Assembly: GCA_934096105.1 (NCBI GenBank)
Contig: CAKOLH010000027.1
Coordinates: 1 to 11,328, forward strand
Length of the DNA: 11,328 bases
DNA from: an uncultured Bacilli bacterium
GTDB taxonomy: Bacteria; Bacillota_I; Bacilli_A; RF39; UBA660
Reading direction: 5' to 3'
Part shown: positions 6,011-11,328 of the stretch, one piece after another
Layout: each line of letters begins with the position of its first letter
Numbering within the stretch: the first letter of the stretch is position 1
The notes under the pieces: generated by a model
What the model was told of the DNA's origin: nothing
Seen by the model: only the letters and a program-made list of their open reading frames with translations
Databases searched by the model: none
Translations under genes and position numbers: made by a program

Positions 6011-7378
6011 ATGAAATTAAATAAATTAATGTTTAGAGAATATGATATAAGAGGAATATGGAACGAAGATATAACCGAAGAGGTATCTTATTATATTGGT
6101 AGAGCATATGCCACTAAATTATTAAGTTTAAAGAAAAATAAAATGATTGTTGGATATGATAATAGATTAAGTTCTCCTATTATCGAGAAGAATCTAGTAA
6201 AAGGGCTTACTGATGGTGGTGTAGATGTAGTAAGACTAGGTCTAGTTACTACACCAATGTACTACTATGCATGGGATAAATTAAATATCCACTGCGGTAT
6301 AATGATAACAGCTTCGCATAATCCAAAAGAATATAATGGCTTTAAAATGTCATATAATGGCATTCATAACTGTTTTGGTAGTGAAGTAGTAGAATTATAC
6401 TATATAATATTAAATGGCATTTATAGCAAAGGAAATGGCTCTATAACTGATGCTAATATAAAAGAAGATTATATCAAGATGATAAATAGTCATATTAATA
6501 TGGGTAGTAATAAATTAAAAGTAATATATGACTGTGGTAATGGTACTACATCTATCGTAGCCAAAGAAATTTTTGTAAGTAATGATAATATTGAGTATAT
6601 ACCATTATTTGCTGAATCAGATGGAACATTTCCTAATCACCATCCTGACCCAGCAGTAGAATCCAATCTTACAATTCTAAAAGAAAAAGTAAAAGAATTA
6701 AATGCTGACTGTGGTATAGCCTTTGATGGTGATGGTGATAGAGTAGGAGTAGTCAACGAAAAAGGTGAGTTTGTTTCAATAGATAAATTCATGGTCATAA
6801 TATGGCGTGATATTTATAATAAAATAGATAAAAAAGAAGGCTTCTATGACGTAAAATGTTCTAAGGTAGTAAGTGATGAAATGATAAAACTAGGTCTTAA
6901 ACCGATTGAAGTAAGAACAGGTAACTCTTATACTAAAAAAATATCAGTAGATAATAATTACCCATTCGGTGGAGAATTATCAGGACACTTATATTTTAGA
7001 GATAAATTTATCGGTACAGATGATGGTATATATGCTGGATTAAGATTAGTAGAGATACTATCACATAATCCTAAAAAAGTAAGCAAGCTTCTTGAAGGTA
7101 TAACTAAGTATTATAATTATCCTGAAGGAAAGTTTACAGTAGAAGACTCTAAGAAAGATATTATTGTAAGTAGAGTAGAGGAGTACTGTAAGGAAAAAGG
7201 CTATAATTATTCTAAAATAGATGGTATTAAAGTACTATATGATGATGGCTTTGCTTTGGTAAGAAAATCTAATACAGGTCCTAATATAACTACTAGATAT
7301 GAGTCTTCTGATAAAGAAAAATTAGAACTAATTAAGAAAGAGTTTGATAATCTAATTATTAAGTATAGTAAGGAATAG
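6011..7378 (+). CDS. Phosphoglucomutase/phosphomannomutase
   Basis: A 455-aa member of the alpha-D-phosphohexomutase superfamily, closest in motif style to the bacterial ManB/AlgC group. It interconverts hexose 6- and 1-phosphates (glucose or mannose), supplying sugar nucleotide precursors for envelope polysaccharides. Four active-site loops are visible: phosphoserine loop TASHNP (S102); metal loop DGDGDR (D239, D241, D243); sugar-specificity loop GGELSGH (320-326); and phosphate-binding loop RKSNTGPNITTR (418-429). The N-terminus FREYDIRGIW is also characteristic. Length is normal (~450-460 aa). AAGGGA lies 9 nt before the ATG. Tight spacing to xer and to the small gene after it argues for one transcript. 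Glucose versus mannose preference cannot be read from the sequence. Confidence 0.92.
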   Translation: MKLNKLMFREYDIRGIWNEDITEEVSYYIGRAYATKLLSLKKNKMIVGYDNRLSSPIIEKNLVKGLTDGGVDVVRLGLVTTPMYYYAWDKLNIHCGIMITASHNPKEYNGFKMSYNGIHNCFGSEVVELYYIILNGIYSKGNGSITDANIKEDYIKMINSHINMGSNKLKVIYDCGNGTTSIVAKEIFVSNDNIEYIPLFAESDGTFPNHHPDPAVESNLTILKEKVKELNADCGIAFDGDGDRVGVVNEKGEFVSIDKFMVIIWRDIYNKIDKKEGFYDVKCSKVVSDEMIKLGLKPIEVRTGNSYTKKISVDNNYPFGGELSGHLYFRDKFIGTDDGIYAGLRLVEILSHNPKKVSKLLEGITKYYNYPEGKFTVEDSKKDIIVSRVEEYCKEKGYNYSKIDGIKVLYDDGFALVRKSNTGPNITTRYESSDKEKLELIKKEFDNLIIKYSKE

Positions 7379-7390
7379 AAAGGAAAGACT

Positions 7391-7810
7391 ATGACTAAAA
7401 AACATAAAATAATAATTATTATATCTGTTGTAGCAGTAATATTATTTACTATAATTATGGCATTAACTAAAATAGGACTTGGAACAGGCGACTGGAAGTA
7501 TGAACTAAAAAATAATTATCAAATATGGCGTGTTAACTCCAAAGAAATTATTATTGGAAAAGAAGAAGATGGAGTATTAACTCCTAGTATTAATGAAAAT
7601 GTTGTAAAGTTTAAGTATAATGATAATTTTGTACTAGTAGGTACTAATAACAATTTTAACGAAGATAATCTAAAGTATTATATAATAAACTTAGATACTG
7701 ACGAAATTATTGGTCCATTAAGTGAAAAAGATTTAAGTAATCAAGACACAAGTATAACTATGGACTGGATAAAAACTAAACCCGCACCTAAGGATGTTAA
7801 ATATGAATAA
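7391..7810 (+). CDS. Small membrane-anchored protein, DUF3997-like
   Basis: A 139-aa protein with one N-terminal hydrophobic segment (about 6-25) after a lysine-rich start, so probably a signal anchor with the rest outside the cell; there is no lipobox cysteine. The soluble part, with DWKYELKNNYQIWRVNS, EIIIGK, then KFKYNDNFVLVG and YYIINLDTDEIIGPLSE, resembles DUF3997-type proteins (tyrosine/tryptophan-rich beta strands ending in an IxGPlxe motif). Function unknown. AGGA lies 6 nt before the ATG. It is last in the operon: a terminator hairpin begins at its stop codon. Confidence 0.7.
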   Translation: MTKKHKIIIIISVVAVILFTIIMALTKIGLGTGDWKYELKNNYQIWRVNSKEIIIGKEEDGVLTPSINENVVKFKYNDNFVLVGTNNNFNEDNLKYYIINLDTDEIIGPLSEKDLSNQDTSITMDWIKTKPAPKDVKYE

Positions 7811-7840
7811 AAGAATAGAGTAGAGTACCCTATTCTTTTA
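7808..7840. terminator. Terminator between convergent units
   Basis: TAAAAGAATAG (7808-7818) pairs perfectly with CTATTCTTTTA (7830-7840), 11 bp with an 11-nt loop, followed by TTATT. It starts at the stop codon of the DUF3997-like gene and ends 3 nt before the stop of the opposite Cys-rich gene, so it probably serves both. Confidence 0.75.
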
Positions 7841-7843
7841 TTA

Positions 7844-8017
7844 TTAAAATAAATCTTTTGAACTATTGTTATTCTTTTTACATGACTTACAATCATCTTT
7901 ATGACATTCGCAAGTAGTATCATCATGTGTTTCGTCATCTTTATGACAATTACAGTCAAAAGTATTAGACTTATCTAATTTATTATTAGTTTTAGATTTC
8001 TTATCTTTTTTACTCAT
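7844..8017 (-). CDS. 57-aa cysteine/histidine-rich small protein
   Basis: Not a family I recognise. The first ~20 residues are lysine-rich and polar (KKDKKSKTNNK). The centre carries a duplicated motif: CNCHKDD (22-28) and CECHKDD (36-42), closely followed by CKSC (43-46). In total there are six Cys (22, 24, 36, 38, 43, 46) and three His (25, 31, 39) among many Asp residues, a plausible site for zinc, copper or iron. There is no signal peptide, so it is probably cytoplasmic. The start is set by GGAGGT (8030-8025) 7 nt upstream of the ATG at 8017; the frame stays open to 8047, but that would pass through the ribosome binding site. It stands alone on the minus strand, converging on the operon to its left. 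Metal binding is inference. Confidence 0.7.
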   Translation of the reverse strand: MSKKDKKSKTNNKLDKSNTFDCNCHKDDETHDDTTCECHKDDCKSCKKNNNSSKDLF

Positions 8018-8047
8018 TTTAATTACCTCCATTAATATTATTAACAA

Positions 8048-8424
8048 TAGGTAATATATTTATTCTTCAATTATTTAATATGAAAAAATTGGTATATTAT
8101 TCTTCTATTTATAGAAGTTAACATAATATTGATTATAGGAACTTAGACATTTTATTAAAAGATGATTAGTTGTTAAGCTAAAAATTACCAATAAAATATA
8201 CTTATTTTATATATTAATAAATTATCTCAAAATATCTATATTCTATATTCTTTAATTATAAATTATATTTATATTAATATTATTCTACATATATTTATAT
8301 TTTATGTATATAATAAAATTAACTACAATATTATTATAACGAATTTAAACGCATTAGAGTTATCACTAAATCTTATTACCCATTACTTCCCTATTTTTTA
8401 GTTAAAATTAAAGTAGGGGACTTA
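8048..8424. other. AT-rich intergenic gap, no gene recognised
   Basis: About 380 bases of extremely AT-rich sequence with stops in every frame, no usable ORF and no tRNA-like fold. A small hairpin is seen at 8102-8117 (CTTCTA/TAGAAG). A stem-loop near 8389-8418 (CCCTA/TAGGG with weaker inner pairs) lies just downstream of the lipoprotein stop and may help end that transcript, but no clear T run follows. ATTGGTA (8088-8094) and TACCAAT (8186-8192) form a distant inverted pair. The Cys-rich gene's promoter must lie here or at the gap's left edge, but I see no convincing hexamers. It looks like plain spacer or decayed sequence. Confidence 0.5.
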
Positions 8425-8754
8425 TTATTCATTTTCAGGATGGTTTCCTTGTTCGAATCTTATATACTTTGAATCGACTATATTATTTTTAAACCATTCT
8501 TGTTCTTCTTTACTATTGTTTACTAATCCAACAACAACAACCATATCTTTTTCATCTACATAATTATAACTGTAATTATTGTATATGGATGCGCCATTAT
8601 CATTAAAATAGTAGATTATTTTATTATTAATATCATTTAATTTTTCAATACTTACATTACCTACTCTATTATCTGTTTCCACTTTACTACTGCATCCAGT
8701 AAGTGTTAATGTCATAAGGGTGCATACTAAAACTACAAATAATGTTTTTTTCAT
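8425..8754 (-). CDS. Small secreted lipoprotein of unknown function
   Basis: A 109-aa protein with a textbook lipoprotein signal: MKK, a hydrophobic core (FVVLVCTLMTLTLT) and the lipobox LTGC, with C21 as the lipidated cysteine, followed by SSK. The mature part of about 89 aa is polar and tyrosine/asparagine-rich, with a central MVVVVGLVNNSKEEQEWF stretch and no motif I can name. It is probably anchored on the outer face of the membrane. AAGGA (8771-8767) serves the start: an ATG at 8766 touches it with no spacing, so the ATG at 8754 (12 nt away) is preferred, though not certain. It lies in the same direction and within 40 nt of the HTH regulator gene, so the two form an operon under the regulator's promoter. 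Confidence 0.75.
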   Translation of the reverse strand: MKKTLFVVLVCTLMTLTLTGCSSKVETDNRVGNVSIEKLNDINNKIIYYFNDNGASIYNNYSYNYVDEKDMVVVVGLVNNSKEEQEWFKNNIVDSKYIRFEQGNHPENE

Positions 8755-8790
8755 AAGTTTAATCATTCCTTTATAATTATAATATTTTAG

Positions 8791-9576
8791 TTAAAACTTT
8801 TGAGCCATAATCTCAGCAATTTTATCTAAAACTTCACTAGCATTTCGCTCATCAATTTTAGTATAACCAAGTTCTCTTAATGCTTGTATTTTAGCAGTAT
8901 TTAATTCCTGAGTACGAGATAATTTTTCTTCTTTTTTAGAAGCTAACATATTTTCCCATTTTTTATGTGATTCAGCAAGTCTTGTTCTTGAAGCTCCCCC
9001 GTTACTATATAATGTCATCGCAGAGAACATGATACTTTCAAATACAAACTGATTATTCTCGTCAAATGCAAATTTATTTGGATCAGTATAACCATAATTT
9101 TTTGAGAAGTATGCTAAAATGTATTTTAATTCTTTGATAGCATTTAGATTTTCAATAAAGTGATGTAGGTAGGTAACTGTAGCTAATGCTTCCCCTTCTC
9201 TACCTTTGTTTTCTAATAGAATATTCTTAGACATTAATGTAATATCATTTATTAATTCTATTTCTTCTTTATTTAATCCTGTTAAATCAATACAAGTTTT
9301 TTCTTTTTTTTCTTCTTCTTTAGCACTATCAAAGATTCTACTTCCTACTGTTTGTAAATATTCTTTATTTATTTCTAAAGCAAGTATTTCGTCAGCACTC
9401 TTTACATTTAATAATTCAAATAGTAGTTGACACTTTTCATTAGGTAGTTTTGACAAGTCTGTACTATCTAGATAATTGTAAACCATTTGTCTAGATACTC
9501 CCAAATACTTAGCCAAGTTAACTTTTGAAATATTTGCTTTTTTTAATATTAAATTTATTTTTTCTACAACATTCAT
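8791..9576 (-). CDS. HTH-domain (XRE/cI-like) transcriptional regulator
   Basis: A 261-aa protein whose first ~65 residues form a helix-turn-helix domain: ISKVNLAKYLGVSRQMVYNYL (about 16-36) fits the two HTH helices of XRE/cI-like regulators. A charged linker (AKEEEKKEK, 85-93) leads to a helical C-terminal region (about 95-261) that I do not recognise; it has no LexA-type protease motif and no metal site, and may dimerise or sense a ligand. AGGAGG lies 11 nt before the ATG, a long spacing but the only good start. The gene has its own promoter, with an operator-like palindrome lying over the -10, so self-repression is likely. It is followed by a lipoprotein gene in the same transcript. Function beyond DNA binding is unknown. 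Confidence 0.8.
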   Translation of the reverse strand: MNVVEKINLILKKANISKVNLAKYLGVSRQMVYNYLDSTDLSKLPNEKCQLLFELLNVKSADEILALEINKEYLQTVGSRIFDSAKEEEKKEKTCIDLTGLNKEEIELINDITLMSKNILLENKGREGEALATVTYLHHFIENLNAIKELKYILAYFSKNYGYTDPNKFAFDENNQFVFESIMFSAMTLYSNGGASRTRLAESHKKWENMLASKKEEKLSRTQELNTAKIQALRELGYTKIDERNASEVLDKIAEIMAQKF

Positions 9577-9595
9577 AATTATGTAAGCCTCCTAT

Positions 9596-9618
9596 TGTTA
9601 CCTATATATATTGTAACA
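9596..9618. promoter_or_regulatory. Operator-like palindrome over the regulator's promoter
   Basis: TGTTAC (9596-9601) and GTAACA (9613-9618) form a 23-bp inverted repeat with an 11-bp all-A/T centre, about two half-sites a helical turn and a half apart. It covers the -10 box (9615-9610) of the regulator gene. Size and place suit a dimeric HTH repressor acting on its own promoter. Binding is inferred. Confidence 0.6.
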
Positions 9619-9639
9619 TTATTACTAAAAATATGTCAA
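9610..9639 (-). promoter_or_regulatory. Promoter of the regulator/lipoprotein operon
   Basis: On the minus strand a perfect TTGACA (9639-9634), an 18-nt spacer and TACAAT (9615-9610) with TG one base upstream make a good extended -10 promoter. Start is expected near 9603, inside the palindrome. Confidence 0.78.
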
Positions 9640-9672
9640 GTAATTTGTCTAATTTAAAAAAATTACCAATAT

Positions 9673-9719
9673 ATAAAAAGAAAATAAATAAAGATATAAT
9701 TTACTTATTTTCTTTTTAT
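9673..9719 (-). terminator. Long A/T-built terminator hairpin after the surface-protein gene
   Basis: Two 20-nt arms (9673-9692 and 9700-9719) pair at 19 of 20 positions around a 7-nt loop; the only G-C pair is at 9680/9712. On the minus strand the 3' arm itself is T-rich. It lies after the surface-protein stop and before the regulator promoter, so it insulates the two transcripts. Confidence 0.7.
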
Positions 9720-9727
9720 TATGTTTA

Positions 9728-9756
9728 CTAATAAGCCTTATTCTAAGTCTTATTAG
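9728..9756 (-). repeat. Nested hairpin 3 nt after the surface-protein stop
   Basis: CTAATAAG (9728-9735) pairs with CTTATTAG (9749-9756). After one C-T mismatch the pairing continues as CTTA/TAAG around a TTC loop. It has no T run of its own, so it may protect the mRNA 3' end or work together with the longer hairpin 9 nt further on. Confidence 0.6.
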
Positions 9757-9759
9757 GAG

Positions 9760-11328
9760 TTATTTACTAATTTGATATGGATTATTACTTGTTCCTATAC
9801 CTCCTACTATACTAATATCAGAGTTTAGATAAAGGACTGGTACAACTCCATAAGCATAAGCCGAGCCATAGCTACTAGTGGCAGAGCCTAATGAATTCAC
9901 ATATCGTGCATCGGTGGAACTGTCGGAATTAGTAGTTAATAACCAACCAGCTCTGCTTCCATTATTTGTTATAATTGTTTTCATCCAGTTGTTTGAGGTA
10001 CAAGTACTATCGTTATATTTATTTAATTGTTTATTAACACACTGATTTAAATCTGCCGCATAGCCATAATCACTTGAATATGCTAGCGCTATTTTACCAG
10101 TCCATGTTGTTGGTCTATCTGTATATACTGTTGTTCCTCTTTCATATTCATATATTTCATTTGGATATACTGAAGCACTATTCCAGCCTCCTAAATTATA
10201 TGTTGTCTCAACAATCATATTTCTTGTAATATCATTTTTTATTCCTGTACTTGTAAAATCACAATCCACTGTAGCATTATTAAAGTCACTATAACATTTT
10301 CCTGAGGAACTGTTATAATATAAATTTTGTCCCAGATTGTTATCATTAGAGTCTATTGTATAATAATCACTCGGATTAAGTAGTTTCATTAATCTTGCTG
10401 TCGTCCAATCATTTGTGCCATATCTATCTTCTCCTGTTATAATATTTTTATTGTCCCATGAATAATCTCCAATAATCTCATTTCTTATTAATTTTATTTT
10501 GCCATCAAATACTCCTATTATTCGCCATGTTTCACATGTACTAGATGTTTGATTACTATAGTCAGAACAATTAAAATATATATAGTTATTAGGATTTGCT
10601 CCATAATATCTTATATTACCACCGTCTAAACTAGTTGTAGTACCACCTAGTTTATCATTCATTAATCCACCGCTTGTATTGTCATCACTATCAGTATCAT
10701 AAATATTAGCATAATTATAAGTTATACCATTATTTGTTGCTGGTGTTTTTGAGGCATTCATATATAGTTCTGTAATAGTTTGAGCCGCTGTTTTTGCTAA
10801 CACTGCCCCTTCTCCATCAGCGTGTAATTTAAAACTAAATGTTTTATTCATCATAGTATTTGGATTAGTATAATTTTCTCCATCTATCCATATGTATAAT
10901 GTATATGATGTCTTTGATGTAGATATACTTTCATTAGTTAATAATACTATATGATTAGTATTATTCTTACTACAAGTAACTGTATTACTAGTTAGATAAC
11001 TATCACTAAAGTTACCTTCTTTTACTTTAGTATCTCCTTTATATAATTCATATCTAAAACTCTCATCTTTTAATCCAGTATCGATACTAGTTATATCTAA
11101 ATACATATTAAATACTAATCCTTCAGTATCTCCCTTTACATTTATATTCTTTACTATACCTTTACTCTTATCTGATACTGGTCTTAGATTAGCACTTATA
11201 TCACTTCCTCCATCAAATGTAACTGTGGCTGCTCCTATTCCTGCAACTATCTTTGTAGTATCACTATCAGAAGTAGTCCATACATAATAAGCATAAGTAC
11301 CACTTACTATTACTACTATTACTAATAC
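9760..11328 (-). CDS. Large surface/secreted protein, DUF6273-like C-terminal domain (partial, 5' end off window)
   Basis: The reading frame is open to the last base, so the gene runs off the right edge and the Met at 11106 is internal; 522 residues are visible. They begin with a hydrophobic run ending GTYAYYVW, then an acidic linker TTSDSD and a beta-rich domain. This resembles the signal and N-terminus of TasA/camelysin-type proteins, which use a SipW-like signal peptidase. The C-terminal part (from about 10527) starts WRIIGVFDGKIKLIRNE and ends GWLLTTNSDSS, RYVNSLG, VVPVLYLNSD, GTSNNPYQISK. That order resembles the DUF6273-type fold, distantly like formylglycine-generating-enzyme or C-type lectin folds. 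At least seven Cys could form disulphides outside the cell. I see no LPXTG anchor. An adhesin or sugar-binding role is inference. Confidence 0.75.
   Translation of the reverse strand, partial: VLVIVVIVSGTYAYYVWTTSDSDTTKIVAGIGAATVTFDGGSDISANLRPVSDKSKGIVKNINVKGDTEGLVFNMYLDITSIDTGLKDESFRYELYKGDTKVKEGNFSDSYLTSNTVTCSKNNTNHIVLLTNESISTSKTSYTLYIWIDGENYTNPNTMMNKTFSFKLHADGEGAVLAKTAAQTITELYMNASKTPATNNGITYNYANIYDTDSDDNTSGGLMNDKLGGTTTSLDGGNIRYYGANPNNYIYFNCSDYSNQTSSTCETWRIIGVFDGKIKLIRNEIIGDYSWDNKNIITGEDRYGTNDWTTARLMKLLNPSDYYTIDSNDNNLGQNLYYNSSSGKCYSDFNNATVDCDFTSTGIKNDITRNMIVETTYNLGGWNSASVYPNEIYEYERGTTVYTDRPTTWTGKIALAYSSDYGYAADLNQCVNKQLNKYNDSTCTSNNWMKTIITNNGSRAGWLLTTNSDSSTDARYVNSLGSATSSYGSAYAYGVVPVLYLNSDISIVGGIGTSNNPYQISK

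Noticed and set aside
7741..7959. Minus-strand 72-codon frame overlapping the Cys-rich gene
   Set aside because: It overlaps the Cys-rich gene in another frame and crosses the terminator; the Cys-rich frame has the GGAGGT site.
9206..9430. Plus-strand 74-codon frame inside the HTH regulator
   Set aside because: Antisense, Ser/Phe-rich by-product of the opposite strand; no ribosome binding site.
9760..10530. Diversity-generating retroelement target in the surface protein's C-terminal domain
   Set aside because: The fold type can be a variable target, but I see no reverse transcriptase, template repeat or second copy of the 3' end in this window.

Overview
The window is chromosomal DNA from a very AT-rich, low-GC Gram-positive relative. 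An uncultured gut Bacilli/RF39-type or Erysipelotrichia-like genome is my best guess. The grounds are the base composition, AGGAGG-type ribosome binding sites, sigma-A promoters often with an extended -10 (TGnTATAAT), the Firmicute gene block around tcdA and rarA, and a surface protein of a kind I associate with such genomes. TGA is used as a stop (xerD), so the standard bacterial code applies. I recognise no tRNA, rRNA, CRISPR array, transposase or prophage structural gene.

Left part (1-2924). The first ~160 bases are the leader of a minus-strand gene that starts just off the left edge; the leader holds an intrinsic-terminator hairpin before the ribosome binding site, so it may be an attenuator or riboswitch. 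Divergently, a strong promoter (253-281) drives a ~180-nt structured small RNA (about 288-468), a candidate 6S RNA. Then come a small YcxB-like membrane protein and tcdA (t6A to ct6A cyclisation). tcdA converges on rarA across a shared bidirectional terminator.

Middle (2924-7840). rarA and a two-gene plus-strand unit (HTH-metallophosphoesterase and a two-TM protein) diverge from back-to-back promoters whose -35 boxes overlap. A terminator hairpin interlocked with the next promoter separates this unit from a four-gene operon: CmpB-family membrane protein, XerC/D-type tyrosine recombinase, phosphoglucomutase/phosphomannomutase, and a small membrane-anchored DUF3997-like protein. These look like housekeeping genes.

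Right part (7844-11328), all minus strand and accessory-looking. It holds a 57-aa Cys/His-rich protein, a ~400-base AT-rich gap, a two-gene unit (an HTH regulator with an operator-like palindrome over its own promoter, then a small lipoprotein), two hairpins, and the 3' part of a large secreted or surface protein. That last gene runs off the right edge: its frame stays open to the last base and includes a hydrophobic segment followed by a TasA/camelysin-like start.

The items most worth a second look are the four-helix small RNA, the attenuator-like leader, the duplicated CxCHKDD mini-protein and the self-operator regulator/lipoprotein pair. Nothing here is a clear new multi-gene defence or biosynthetic system.
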